Source of the DNA: Singulisphaera acidiphila DSM 18658
GTDB lineage: Bacteria; Planctomycetota; Planctomycetia; Isosphaerales; Isosphaeraceae
NCBI RefSeq assembly: GCF_000242455.2
Contig: NC_019892.1
Span: 8,256,744 to 8,320,743 of the forward strand
DNA length: 64,000 nt
Direction: 5' to 3'
The position numbers and the translations under genes were made by a program. Below, piece by piece: positions 9,623 through 17,973 of this stretch. A model generated the notes under the pieces. The model searched no databases, was not told the DNA's origin, and worked only from the letters and a program-made list of their open reading frames with translations. Numbering within the stretch: the first letter of the stretch is position 1; every line of letters starts with the position of its first letter.

Positions 9623-10501
9623 TCACCGGCCCCGAACTGTTCGCGACTTCCGCTTGGACGTGGCTGTAGGCATGGGTTCATCAAGGATGGCGTCGGTTGT
9701 CGACTTCGCCTCGGCCTGCTCGAGCGCCTGGACCGTGTTCAGAAACTTTTTGGTGGGTCCCAGGACATACTTAAGCTTGGTCGTCCGCGTGTTGCGAGTC
9801 TTGAGCGCAGCCTCGACTTCATCGTCCTCTGCCAAGGCCTCGTAACCCTGCTTGGTCTCGTCGACGACTTTCCGGAGAGCGGCCAGGGCCTCGATGTAAG
9901 CCTGGCGTTTCTGATCGGCCGAGGCCGTTGGTGGCTTCGCGGCCGTTTTCGCTGCGGCCGATTCCGGGCTCGGGTCGAGCCAGTCGATCTGTTCACCCAT
10001 GGCGCGGTATGAATCCACCATCCGGTTGCTTTGCATATGGAGCGCATCGATCTGGTCGGTCAGCTCGTTGTGCTGATCGACCAACTGGTTATAGGCCATC
10101 GCGGCGATACCGCTGGTGCCGTACCGAAGGCCGTTCATCTGCTGGCGCAGTGCGTTCTGCTGCTGGGTAAGGTTGCGGGCCTGCGCATTGATCTGGGGAA
10201 CAGTCCGGTCGAGCTCCTTTTTCATCGCGGCCCGCTGCTTGGTCAACTCGGCGGCCATCGACTTCCGGCTCGCCTCGTCCCGAGTGGACATCTTCTCCCA
10301 GTTCGCTGCGCGGCGGTATTCCTTGAGTCGAGCCTCCGCGGCGTCAGAGGCCTTCTTAACATCGTCCTCCGAACGCAGCACGTACATCGTCCCGTCCGCA
10401 CGCAGGCCCTTGCCAGCGAGTACGTCATCCGCTCCGCCGGCACGATCTGCTCCGATTAGCACTCCGAGCATCAGCGCCCATGGGGCGAACATCTGAAACA
10501 C
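9623..10501 (-). CDS. Exported coiled-coil protein of unknown function
   Basis: About 292 residues, beginning with a short hydrophobic signal sequence (APWALMLGVLIGA) that ends before ADRAGGADDV. The middle is rich in Gln, Lys, Glu, Asn and Arg with heptad-like spacing, giving a long predicted coiled coil including LTQQQNALRQQMNGL, and the tail is basic. The start is uncertain: GTG 10501 has GGGAGGA about 7 nt upstream, while ATG 10492 lies nine bases further in. I do not recognise a named family. It probably sits in the periplasm. It converges on the DUF4381-like gene with an 86-bp gap and stands alone. Confidence 0.65.
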   Translation of the reverse strand: MFQMFAPWALMLGVLIGADRAGGADDVLAGKGLRADGTMYVLRSEDDVKKASDAAEARLKEYRRAANWEKMSTRDEASRKSMAAELTKQRAAMKKELDRTVPQINAQARNLTQQQNALRQQMNGLRYGTSGIAAMAYNQLVDQHNELTDQIDALHMQSNRMVDSYRAMGEQIDWLDPSPESAAAKTAAKPPTASADQKRQAYIEALAALRKVVDETKQGYEALAEDDEVEAALKTRNTRTTKLKYVLGPTKKFLNTVQALEQAEAKSTTDAILDEPMPTATSKRKSRTVRGR

Positions 10502-10830
10502 GGCAGTATCCTCCCTCGAACCGCCTCTCGCCCGGCACGCGTCGGCCGGGTGATCCACGGCGTGCGTTTTATGAACAGAAAGTCCGCAAGTTTTTCCGGG
10601 ATCCGATCCGTCCGTTTCGTTGGGTTTGCCAATCCCCTTGAACTCAATGTCATATTCAAAACGAGTTCATGATACGTTTCAAGACGATCCCAATCCAGCT
10701 AGTTATCGCCTCAAGGCGGCAACCCAAAACCGCTCAAGCCAACATCACGTCATCAAAAACAGCATTTGCAAACTTTACGCCGAATTCAGTTCGTCTTGCA
10801 ATCTGAGGACCGCTCCATTTCACCATTCCC

Positions 10831-11089
10831 ATGGCAACGACGGGTTCGGAGACCCTTGATGTGGCATCCCTGCTGGCTGTTCTCAGTCCTCAACTGACGG
10901 CCGAGCAAGCCACGCTGATGCCACAGCCCCGTCTCCGCCGTAACCGAGGCAATTCACGCCTACCTACGCACCGATGAGTTGCCACCCTTGCCCGTGCCCA
11001 TCGCTGAATTCCGCTGAAGGCTTACCGAAGTTCAAGAATCGGCCCACCAGATCCGTGAGCAATTCGACGCGATCCACGCGGACGATTGA
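10831..11089 (+). pseudogene. Decayed small gene of unknown family
   Basis: An ATG at 10831 opens a frame reading MATTGSETLDVASLLAVLSP that turns unlike protein after about 10920 and stops at 10975. The reading continues plausibly in the +1 frame from about 10931 (SAVTEAIHAYLRTDELPPLP), hits an in-frame TGA at 11015-11017, and then runs as RLTEVQESAHQIREQFDAIH to a stop at 11087-11089. One frameshift plus one nonsense codon would explain this. No family is recognised; a chance pattern is possible. The flanks (10502-10830) hold nothing I can name. Confidence 0.35.
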
Positions 11090-11103
11090 CGGTATGAAAG
11101 AGA

Positions 11104-11667
11104 TCAGCCTCGATCGGTTCCCCGATCCCCGGGATGATCACCGCCAACCCTGTCGCTCAGCATAAGCTGCATCAGCACGTCCGTCTGATCATCATTGCCC
11201 AGGCGAAACATCTCGGTCCCTACCGGCACAAACCTCCACCGCTCGTAGAAAGCTTTGGCACGGTGGTTGTGCTCCCAAACCCCCAACCACAGACACTTGT
11301 GACCTGAGTTCTTGGCCCACTCGATACTGGACCGCATCAACGCCGCCCCGACGCCCAAACCGATTGCGTCGGCGGAAACATACAACTTGACCAACCGCAC
11401 CGGGGACGGCCCAGTGATGCAGGCGGGTGGGTCAGCGGGTGCGACCCTCGCAAAGCCGATTACCCTCGGGGGGGCCTCGGCTACAAGGTAGACTGCCCCC
11501 GGCTCCCTAATCTCAGCGGTGAGCCGCCCGACGGTGAACGCCTCTTTCATATAGGCATCCATATCTTCCGGGCTGTTCTGGGCGGCAAACGTTTCGTGAA
11601 ACGTCTGTCGACCCAAATCTGCCAGCACGCCAGCGTCACCGATGTCAGCAGTACGAATGGATACCAT
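11104..11667 (-). CDS. GNAT family N-acetyltransferase
   Basis: A 187-residue GNAT acetyltransferase that would use acetyl-CoA to acetylate an amine. It has the motif A region as VKLYVSADAIGLGVGAALM (a variant of the Q/RxxGxG/A acetyl-CoA loop) and the motif B region as LGVWEHNHRAKAFYERWRF, which is characteristic of PaiA/YhhY-like members. ATG 11667 is preceded by GGGAGA at a good distance; the ATG at 11682 is not. It lies 72 bp behind the MarR-type regulator on the same strand, so the two probably form one transcript and the regulator may sense the enzyme's substrate. Confidence 0.85.
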   Translation of the reverse strand: MVSIRTADIGDAGVLADLGRQTFHETFAAQNSPEDMDAYMKEAFTVGRLTAEIREPGAVYLVAEAPPRVIGFARVAPADPPACITGPSPVRLVKLYVSADAIGLGVGAALMRSSIEWAKNSGHKCLWLGVWEHNHRAKAFYERWRFVPVGTEMFRLGNDDQTDVLMQLMLSDRVGGDHPGDRGTDRG

Positions 11668-11739
11668 GCTCTTCTCCCGCATATAGCCTCACAGTCAATG
11701 TTCGCGTTGTGCGTTCGCAAGCGGCCGTGATTCCTCATC

Positions 11740-12207
11740 TCAGTCCACATGCTCCTGGCCGACTCGTTTCAAGGCTTCGACGTAGAGCGTCAGGCATCGA
11801 ATCAGTTCTTGGCGGTCGGCCGAGGCCAGCTTGCTTAGAGCCCTCGAGACTTGGTCTGTGACGACTCGGTCGATGTCGCCACGAAGGAACTGGCCCGAAT
11901 CCGTCAAGTACAGGTGAAAGGACCGGGCGTCGCCGCTCGCCGACTCACGCCTGACCAAGCCGGCCGCCTCAAGCTTGGCGACCTGCCGACTTGTGTTCGA
12001 CTTGTCGAGACGCAGCAGGTCGGCCAGGTCGCGGGCTTGGATACCGGGCGTGCGGCCGATTTCGAGGACCGCGTGGACCGCCGAAGCCCCTAAACCGGTG
12101 TCGCCCAGCGTGGGTCGCATGAATCCGAGCTCGCGGACGAGCTTGCGAGAAACGTCCCTCAACTCCTCGACCGGGAGTTCCTCGGGCGCTGGTGGTCCCT
12201 GTTGCAT
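11740..12207 (-). CDS. MarR family transcriptional regulator
   Basis: A 155-residue winged-helix regulator. The recognition part is seen as LADLLRLDKSNTSRQVAKLEAAGLVRR, followed by the wing ESASGDARSFHLYLTDSG, both classic MarR features. ATG 12207 has GGGAG 6 nt upstream; the ATG at 12237 would lie inside an operator and is rejected. It heads a unit with the downstream GNAT gene. A strong sigma-70-like promoter overlapped by two dyads lies immediately upstream, so negative autoregulation is likely. MarR proteins usually release DNA on binding a small phenolic or toxic ligand; which one is unknown here. Confidence 0.9.
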   Translation of the reverse strand: MQQGPPAPEELPVEELRDVSRKLVRELGFMRPTLGDTGLGASAVHAVLEIGRTPGIQARDLADLLRLDKSNTSRQVAKLEAAGLVRRESASGDARSFHLYLTDSGQFLRGDIDRVVTDQVSRALSKLASADRQELIRCLTLYVEALKRVGQEHVD

Positions 12208-12220
12208 GACGGCTCCCGCA

Positions 12221-12263
12221 TTAGTTGTATTTCGCAACCATATTAGTTGCGTTATACAACCAT
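12221..12263 (-). promoter_or_regulatory. Two tandem MarR-type operator dyads
   Basis: Two 21-bp sites, 12221-12241 and 12243-12263, both read TTAGTTG-N7-CAACCAT on the plus strand and start 22 bp apart, about two helical turns. Each has inverted GTTG/CAAC ends. The two inner 15-mers (12224-12238 and 12246-12260) are also near-perfect inverted copies of one another (13 of 15). They cover the -10 region, the start site and the spacer of the marR promoter. Confidence 0.7.
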
Positions 12264-12268
12264 GTCAA
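12240..12268 (-). promoter_or_regulatory. Sigma-70-type promoter for marR-GNAT
   Basis: On the minus strand TTGACA (12263-12268) and TAATAT (12240-12245) are separated by exactly 17 bp, close to the ideal housekeeping promoter. Transcription would start near 12233, about 25 nt before the marR ATG. Confidence 0.7.
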
Positions 12269-12339
12269 GGGGTCGGCAGCAACGTTCCACGGGCGGGAAT
12301 TCCTTCCCATCGCCTTGTATTCCAAAGTGTGGCCCCGCA

Positions 12340-12604
12340 GACCCCGCCTGGCGAAGCCGGATTCATCAATCACACCCACGGTGCCTACAGACCACCGGCG
12401 AGTCGAAGGCACGAGTCGCTCAGTGAAGACCGCTTGAATCTCGTGCTGGACGTCGGTCTGCGACCAAGGAGAATCAGTAAGGAAGCCTTGCATGGCAAGG
12501 ACCCTCGCCTGGGATTTGGGCTGTCCCGGACCATGGGCCAAATCCAGCGCCATCGGTCCGACGCTCTTGCGTCCCTGACACACAATCAGAAAATAAATAA
12601 GCAC
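12340..12604 (-). pseudogene. Remnant of an IS701-like transposase
   Basis: The minus-strand frame holds QAVFTERLVPSTRRW followed by SVGTVGVIDESGFARRG, which matches the N-terminal third of IS701-family DDE transposases (the first catalytic Asp is in VIDESGF). The upstream N-terminal leader and everything after the first catalytic block are missing, and the trailing sequence is unrelated. A non-functional fragment, ending less than 100 bp from the marR promoter. Confidence 0.6.
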
Positions 12605-12769
12605 GCAATAAAATCAAAAATGTTCGGCTCGGCCGAAAAACGGTGCAAATCGCTCGTGAAGTTGAGCCTAGTTCTCAGCCGGGGCGTGCAGGAGCTCCAC
12701 AGTCAATTCCGCAGTCATGACCATTTCTCCGAAAAGGCGGTCAGGTACTACGAACAGGCCCGCTCAACC

Positions 12770-12920
12770 GTGTCGCCAAAAAATCAAAATTAAATATTTC
12801 ATTTTCTATCAATTTCAATACTTTAGCACACAAAAACACAAACAAACAATCGTTACTTAAAAAACAATATCAATTCATTAAAAACATAAATAAAAAAATC
12901 AACGCAACAAAACCCAGCGT
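12770..12920. other. AT-rich island without genes
   Basis: A run of roughly 150 bp is extremely A/T-rich in an otherwise GC-rich region, with A-tracts such as AAAAACACAAACAAACAAT and TAAATAAAAAAATC. No open frame covers it. It lies between the transposase remnant and a small lipoprotein gene. It could be a leftover of transferred DNA or a bent upstream element. I see nothing else between 12605 and 13139. Confidence 0.6.
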
Positions 12921-13139
12921 CAGGCCAGTGGCCGATAGCTTGCGCAACGGCAAGAGCCTCCTCCTCCAAACAAAAGAACACAATCGCCGACCATCTTGCA
13001 GGTATTACGAATTTCAGTACAGTAATATCATCGCCTGCAAAGCGGGTTGAGACCGCACCTGCTCAAAGTCGATCGGAACGACTCAGAATTTGACCAGGGA
13101 CGGCCACCGACCGGCTCCGCTCACAAAAGAGGTCCCCAC

Positions 13140-13364
13140 TTGAAGACCCAAGATCGAAAACGGCCGTCGGCACACTTGTCACAGCAAGCCGCCATCTTCC
13201 TTGTTTCTGCCTTGCTGAGCGGATGCGGCGGCGGTGGAAGCGGCGACGAGCAGACCGTCGACCTGACCCCGAACGCGACTGCCGAATCGAAGACCGGCTT
13301 GACCAAAGAAGCGGAAGCCCGCGCCCGGCGGATCGCGGCGGATGCCAGCGGCAAGGCGAGATAA
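13140..13364 (+). CDS. Small lipoprotein preceding DUF1559
   Basis: About 74 residues. A basic N-terminus is followed by a hydrophobic stretch and the lipobox LSGC, then a GGGGSG linker and a Lys/Ala/Arg-rich tail (KEAEARARRIAADASGK). A TTG start at 13140 with AAGAGGT just upstream fits the signal peptide best; the frame is open further upstream. Small Gly-rich lipoproteins of this kind are commonly found next to DUF1559 genes in planctomycetes. It ends 85 bp before the DUF1559 gene. Function unknown. Confidence 0.6.
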   Translation: MKTQDRKRPSAHLSQQAAIFLVSALLSGCGGGGSGDEQTVDLTPNATAESKTGLTKEAEARARRIAADASGKAR

Positions 13365-13449
13365 TCGCCGTCGGTCACAACCGGCCTCCTCCCACGCTGA
13401 AACGTTTCGCTCCTACCAACGGCCCGATCCTCACCATCGGGATGCTCCC

Positions 13450-14538
13450 ATGACGTATGTTACGCCCCCCGCTCATCGCGGCTTCACGCTCATCGAACTC
13501 CTGGTCGTGATCGCGATCATCGCCGTTCTGATCGCCTTATTGCTTCCCGCAGTGCAGGCGGCCCGCGAGGCGGCGCGGCGGGCCCAATGCACGAACAACC
13601 TGAAACAGTTGGCGCTCGCAACGGCCTCCTACGAGTCGTCCTTCGGCTCCCTCCCGCCCGCAATGCTCACGAACCGGATCTCGCCGGAGACCCACTCCAA
13701 TCACATCGGGCCCAGCTCGTTTGTATACATGGCCCAGTTCCTCGAACAAGCGGCGATCGCCAACGCCTATAACTTCGATATGGCGATCTTTGCCGGCGCC
13801 AACGCCACGGTCGGAAACATCAGCGTGGGGACGCTCTTGTGTCCGAGCGACGGGGCAATCGCCAAGCCGCAATTGCTCGACTCCGACTGGTACCTCGATC
13901 AGCCCCCCGGAGACTGGCACAATTACGCAACGAGCTATGTCGGCTGCGAGGGAATGTGGCCGGTCCGCCTCCGCCCTTGGATCGGGGGCGGCTCGCAAAA
14001 GAACGGCTCCGTCGCCACCGCCGAGTCGATGACGGCGAACGGAGTCATGCGGCCCAAGCTGGCGACCCGGCTGGCCGAAGTCACCGACGGAACGAGCAAT
14101 ACATTCCTCTTCAGCGAGCATGCCAAGGCGATCTTCTCCGACGCCACGATTCAACTCGATCCCTGGACGTTCGGTTTCTACTGGCAGAGCGGCTACTACA
14201 CAAACTCGCTGTTCGACACCATGTACGCACCCAACGCCCACCGGAAATACGCCGGACGCCTCGCCTACCCGTCCGGATGGTGGTACGTCACCGTCCAGGC
14301 CGCGTCGAGCATGCATCCGGGAGGTGCCAACTTCGCCTTCTGCGACGGCTCGGTCCGATACATCAAGGATACGATCCAGACCTGGACGATCGACCCGAGC
14401 ACGAGCGACCCTGTTGGCATCGCCATCAGCCAGCTCGAAGGATCCCCGCTCTACTCCCTCGGCACCGCGAGACCGGGAATCTATCAGGCCCTCTCCTCTC
14501 GCGCCGGTGGAGAAGTCCTCTCCGCCGATTCCTACTAA
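13450..14538 (+). CDS. DUF1559 pseudopilin-like protein
   Basis: A 362-residue member of the planctomycete DUF1559 family. The N-terminus has the type-II-secretion/type-IV-pilin signature [17 protein letters not shown], with predicted cleavage before the Phe, and then one long hydrophobic helix ending [15 protein letters not shown] large globular domain follows. The C-terminal block has HPGGANFAFCDGSVRYI (the H-X9-DG motif) and ends GGEVLSADSY. I start at ATG 13450, which gives the shortest leader. It is probably exported and anchored by its N-terminal helix. It sits between a lipoprotein and a DUF4198 protein. Confidence 0.9.
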   Translation: MTYVTPPAHRGFTLIELLVVIAIIAVLIALLLPAVQAAREAARRAQCTNNLKQLALATASYESSFGSLPPAMLTNRISPETHSNHIGPSSFVYMAQFLEQAAIANAYNFDMAIFAGANATVGNISVGTLLCPSDGAIAKPQLLDSDWYLDQPPGDWHNYATSYVGCEGMWPVRLRPWIGGGSQKNGSVATAESMTANGVMRPKLATRLAEVTDGTSNTFLFSEHAKAIFSDATIQLDPWTFGFYWQSGYYTNSLFDTMYAPNAHRKYAGRLAYPSGWWYVTVQAASSMHPGGANFAFCDGSVRYIKDTIQTWTIDPSTSDPVGIAISQLEGSPLYSLGTARPGIYQALSSRAGGEVLSADSY

Positions 14539-14598
14539 CCTACCCGTACAGAAGCCGAACCAATGGGCTCGACAAAAGAATCCCAGGGAGAGAGATCG

Positions 14599-15408
14599 AT
14601 GAAAAGCAGAGCATTGACCACAGCCTGGCTCGGCCTGCTCGCCCTCACAACGACGACGGCATTCGGACATGACTACTGGCTCGCCCCGGCGTCCTCCACC
14701 ACGCCCAAGGGCGTCAAGGTCGACGTGCGCCTCTATCGAGGCGAACCTCTGGACACCACGGACGAGCGCCCCCTCGAAATCGAAAAGACGGCACGGTTCC
14801 GCCTCCTCGCCCAGGACCAGGATCAAGACCTCCTCAAATCAGGCACCGAAGGGCAGACACCGGTCGCCCGAGTCGCGTTGGAAACAGACGGCGGAAACCT
14901 CGTCACGATGGAGCGTCATCCTCAGCCGAACCAACTCGATTCCAAGAAATTTACGGAATACCTGAAAGAAGAAGGTTTGGATACGATCATCGCGCAGCGC
15001 AAGGCACTCGGCGAATCGGAAGCCGATGGCCGCGAGCGTTACAGCCGCTACCTCAAGGCCCTGATCCAGGTTGGCGACAAGCGTGACGAGACTTATCACC
15101 GCGTGGTCGGCCACCTTCTGGAAATCATCCCGGAAGTCGACCCCACATCGCGAACCCTCGGCAGCACGCTCCCCGTCCGAATCTTGTTCGAAGGCCGCCC
15201 CCTCCCCGGAGTCCAAGTCTCCGCCCACGTCCGCGACGACGGCAAAGTGCATGGCCAGACCCTGACCACCGATGCCGAAGGACGAGCGACCGTCCGGCTC
15301 GATCACAAAGGCTCCTGGCTCATCCGTCTGGTCCATATGCGCAGGGTTCCGGCCGGCAGCGACGCCGACTGGGAAAGCTTCTGGGCCGCCTATACCTTCG
15401 GCCTTTGA
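14599..15408 (+). CDS. DUF4198 domain exported protein
   Basis: A 269-residue protein with a signal peptide (LLALTTTTAFGHDYWL) and a DUF4198 layout: the mature end starts HDYWLAP, the position where this family usually carries a conserved His, and the C-terminal half is an Ig/transthyretin-like beta domain (LPVRILFEGRPLPGVQV...TTDAEGRATVRLD). ATG 14599 is preceded by GGGAGAGAG. Relatives are periplasmic components near nickel or cobalt transporters, but no transporter is visible here. It follows DUF1559 by 60 bp on the same strand and is likely in the same transcript. Confidence 0.8.
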   Translation: MKSRALTTAWLGLLALTTTTAFGHDYWLAPASSTTPKGVKVDVRLYRGEPLDTTDERPLEIEKTARFRLLAQDQDQDLLKSGTEGQTPVARVALETDGGNLVTMERHPQPNQLDSKKFTEYLKEEGLDTIIAQRKALGESEADGRERYSRYLKALIQVGDKRDETYHRVVGHLLEIIPEVDPTSRTLGSTLPVRILFEGRPLPGVQVSAHVRDDGKVHGQTLTTDAEGRATVRLDHKGSWLIRLVHMRRVPAGSDADWESFWAAYTFGL

Positions 15409-15489
15409 TCGAACCGGGAGAAACGGTCGTGCGGGTGCCCGAACGCGGAGAGGAACGGCGAGACCGATGGGTCCGCTGATATCCGAACC

Positions 15490-16599
15490 TCAGCTCCAAC
15501 GCTGACGCTGCCCCGACCCCGAGGCTTCGCCGATGGCGTCGAGCAGTCGATGCATCCGCACAGCGTCGGCGAACGTCGGGGCATGATGGGTCCCCTCTGC
15601 CAGGTCCCTCGCGAAGGCCGCATACAGATTGGCGAGTTCCAGAATGCTGCCATGCAGATCCAGGCGAGGGAGCCAGCGCAATCGCTCAGGGACCGGGAGC
15701 GTGGCCAGAGGTTGCCTCGAGCCACGCGCCCCCTCGATAAGGCTGTCTTGCTTGTCTCCGAACGCTTCGCCGTTCGTGACGCGAAGGTCGCCCTCCGTGC
15801 CGGTGATGTCGAGTTGGACGCCGAACTGATTCCGCTTCCCCCCCTCGACATGCACCGAGAAGACCGCACCGGCGGTGAGCGTCCCACTCAGGAGCATCTG
15901 GTCGGGGGCCGTCGTCACGATCGTTTCCCCGGTCTCCTCGATCGTGACCTGGCCAAATTGGCTGGCGACCAGCGCGGTGAACTCCCTCGGTTCCCCGACG
16001 ACCGTGAAGAGCATGTCGAGGAAGTGGCCGCCATAGATTGAGACGACGCTGGAAAAGTTCTCCACGGGAATGGTGAACGCCAGGACCGCAGGGCGTCGTT
16101 TGAAGAACGAAGGCTCGCTGACGTGCAGCCGGACCGAGCGGACCTCACCCACGAATCCCTCCTCAAGCAACTCGCGGAGGTAGCGGCTGCTCGCCGCCAT
16201 CCGGCGCTGGAGCCCGATGACGTGGCGAACACCGGCCTTCTCGGCGGCCTCGAAGAGTTCGACCGACCGGGTCGTGCTCGTCGTCAACGGCCACTCGCAG
16301 TAGACGTGCTTGCCGGCGGCGATCGCCGCCCGGGCCACCGGCTCATGTTCGGGTGCCCGGGTATTCACAACCACAAGGTCGAGATCGGGCCGGGCGATGA
16401 GCGGCTCGAAGCGGTCATAGGCGTGGGGGATAGCGAACTTGTCGGCCGCCCTCTGCGCCGTGGCGATCCGGGTCGTCGCCACGGCGAGCAACTCATACTC
16501 CGGTAGACTCTTCAGGACGGGCAAATGCCCGAAGTGCGCCCATTCCCCTGCCCCGACAATGCCGACGCGGATCCTCGACGATGACGCGGGCGCGATCAT
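15490..16599 (-). CDS. Gfo/Idh/MocA family NAD(P)-dependent oxidoreductase
   Basis: A 369-residue oxidoreductase with an N-terminal Rossmann motif (VGIVGAGEWAHFGHLPVL) and the family's YCEWPLTTS block (commonly EKPLA) at about residue 100. The C-terminal half is the alpha/beta substrate domain. Most relatives act on sugars or inositols. ATG 16599 is favoured because AGGGA lies 6 nt upstream, whereas ATG 16605 abuts that site. It is divergent from the aldo/keto reductase across about 250 bp. The substrate cannot be inferred. Confidence 0.85.
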   Translation of the reverse strand: MIAPASSSRIRVGIVGAGEWAHFGHLPVLKSLPEYELLAVATTRIATAQRAADKFAIPHAYDRFEPLIARPDLDLVVVNTRAPEHEPVARAAIAAGKHVYCEWPLTTSTTRSVELFEAAEKAGVRHVIGLQRRMAASSRYLRELLEEGFVGEVRSVRLHVSEPSFFKRRPAVLAFTIPVENFSSVVSIYGGHFLDMLFTVVGEPREFTALVASQFGQVTIEETGETIVTTAPDQMLLSGTLTAGAVFSVHVEGGKRNQFGVQLDITGTEGDLRVTNGEAFGDKQDSLIEGARGSRQPLATLPVPERLRWLPRLDLHGSILELANLYAAFARDLAEGTHHAPTFADAVRMHRLLDAIGEASGSGQRQRWS

Positions 16600-16856
16600 A
16601 GACATTCCCTCATTTTCTCGAGTGTGGACCTCGCCCAGGCCGGAGAAAACCGGCCCTGATTGTGACGAGAAGCCTCGTTTTCAACCGCTTACCGGCACCG
16701 CTCGACGTGTCCGGGGCAAAACTCAAAGGTCAGGGGAAATGTAGAGCGTTGTCCCCTCAAGATCTAGAAGGTACGCTTGTGTGACCTAGTCACCAAAAGG
16801 TACCCATCAACGACGCCGACCGGACCGAACAAGACCGTTCACGAAGGGAGATGGCC

Positions 16857-17855
16857 ATGAAACGAAGGGCACTGGGTGTGAGCGGCATTGAGGTTTCGGC
16901 GCTCGGGCTGGGCTGCTGGGGGATGTCCGGCTCCTACGGGCCGGCGGACGAATCCGAAGCCGAGGCGACCTTACGCCACGCCCTCGACATCGGCGTGAAC
17001 CTCATCGATACGGCCGACTCCTACGGCGACAACGGCCACAATGAGTCATTGGTTGGACGGGCCTTGGCGGGCCGCCGCGACGCGTATGTCCTGGCCACCA
17101 AGACGGGGTGGGTCAAGCGGGAAGGACCGGATGGCAAGGCGGCCGTCGGCGTCGATGGGCGTCCCGACCGCATCCGCTCGGCCTGCGAGGCAAGCTTGGC
17201 TCGACTCCGCGTCGACGTCATCGACCTCTACTACCTCCACCGGGTTGACCCAGACGTACCGGTCGAGGAGTCGATCGGAGGGATGGCCGAATTGGTCGCC
17301 TCCGGCAAGGTCCGGTTCCTGGGCCTATCGGAGGTCTCCGAGGCCACGCTACGTCGAGCCCACGCCGTCCACCCGATCACGGCCCTCCAGTCGGAGTATT
17401 CGCTCTGGACCCGCGAGCCGGAGACGACGGTGATGCCCGCCTGCGAGGAGTTGGGCATCGCCTTCGTGCCCTTCAGCCCCCTTGGACGCGGTTTCTTCAC
17501 CGGAGCGGTGACGGGCAGGGAGCGCATCGCCCCCAACGACTGGCGGGCGAACAACCCTCGATTCTCTGCGGACAACCTGGCCCGCAACATCGCCCTCCTG
17601 CAACCCCTGGAAGAGGTTGCCAGGGCTCATGGCAAGACCACCGCCCAGGTCGCCCTCGCCTGGGTCCTTTCCCGAGGCGTGCGAGTCATCCCCATTCCGG
17701 GCATGAAACGAAGGACTCACCTCGACGAGAATGTCGTCGCCGTGGAGCTTGACCTGAACTCCGAGGAATTGGCCCGGTTGGACACCGCATTCGCGCCCGG
17801 TGCGGCGGCGGGCGAGAGGTACACACCCGAGGTCGCCCGCTGGGCGGGCCGATAA
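16857..17855 (+). CDS. Aldo/keto reductase
   Basis: A 332-residue NADPH-dependent aldo/keto reductase. The catalytic tetrad is visible: Asp51 and Tyr56 in IDTADSYG, Lys82 in LATKTG and His128 in YYLHRVD. The beta/alpha barrel length is normal, and the C-terminal VIPIPGMKRRTHLDEN block binds the cofactor phosphate. ATG 16857 has AAGGGAG 6 nt upstream, while ATG 16851 directly follows that site. It stands divergent to the Gfo/Idh/MocA gene, and both may share control. The physiological carbonyl substrate is unknown. Confidence 0.9.
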   Translation: MKRRALGVSGIEVSALGLGCWGMSGSYGPADESEAEATLRHALDIGVNLIDTADSYGDNGHNESLVGRALAGRRDAYVLATKTGWVKREGPDGKAAVGVDGRPDRIRSACEASLARLRVDVIDLYYLHRVDPDVPVEESIGGMAELVASGKVRFLGLSEVSEATLRRAHAVHPITALQSEYSLWTREPETTVMPACEELGIAFVPFSPLGRGFFTGAVTGRERIAPNDWRANNPRFSADNLARNIALLQPLEEVARAHGKTTAQVALAWVLSRGVRVIPIPGMKRRTHLDENVVAVELDLNSEELARLDTAFAPGAAAGERYTPEVARWAGR

Positions 17856-17973
17856 GAACGCCCTTCAACGGGCAGGAGATTCCTTATCAATCCGACCGTA
17901 GGCTGAGCAAAAGAGATGTCGCGACAAGAATCAGCAAGCGATGATCCATGCGACGCCAGCCGATATTTATTGC

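Noticed and set aside
12207-12237. Earlier ATG start (12237) for marR
   Set aside because: It lies inside the operator and before the probable start site of transcription (about 12233); ATG 12207 has GGGAG.
13537-14826. 429-codon minus-strand frame over DUF1559
   Set aside because: DUF1559 is clear on the plus strand; the antisense frame arises from codon bias and lacks a ribosome site or family.
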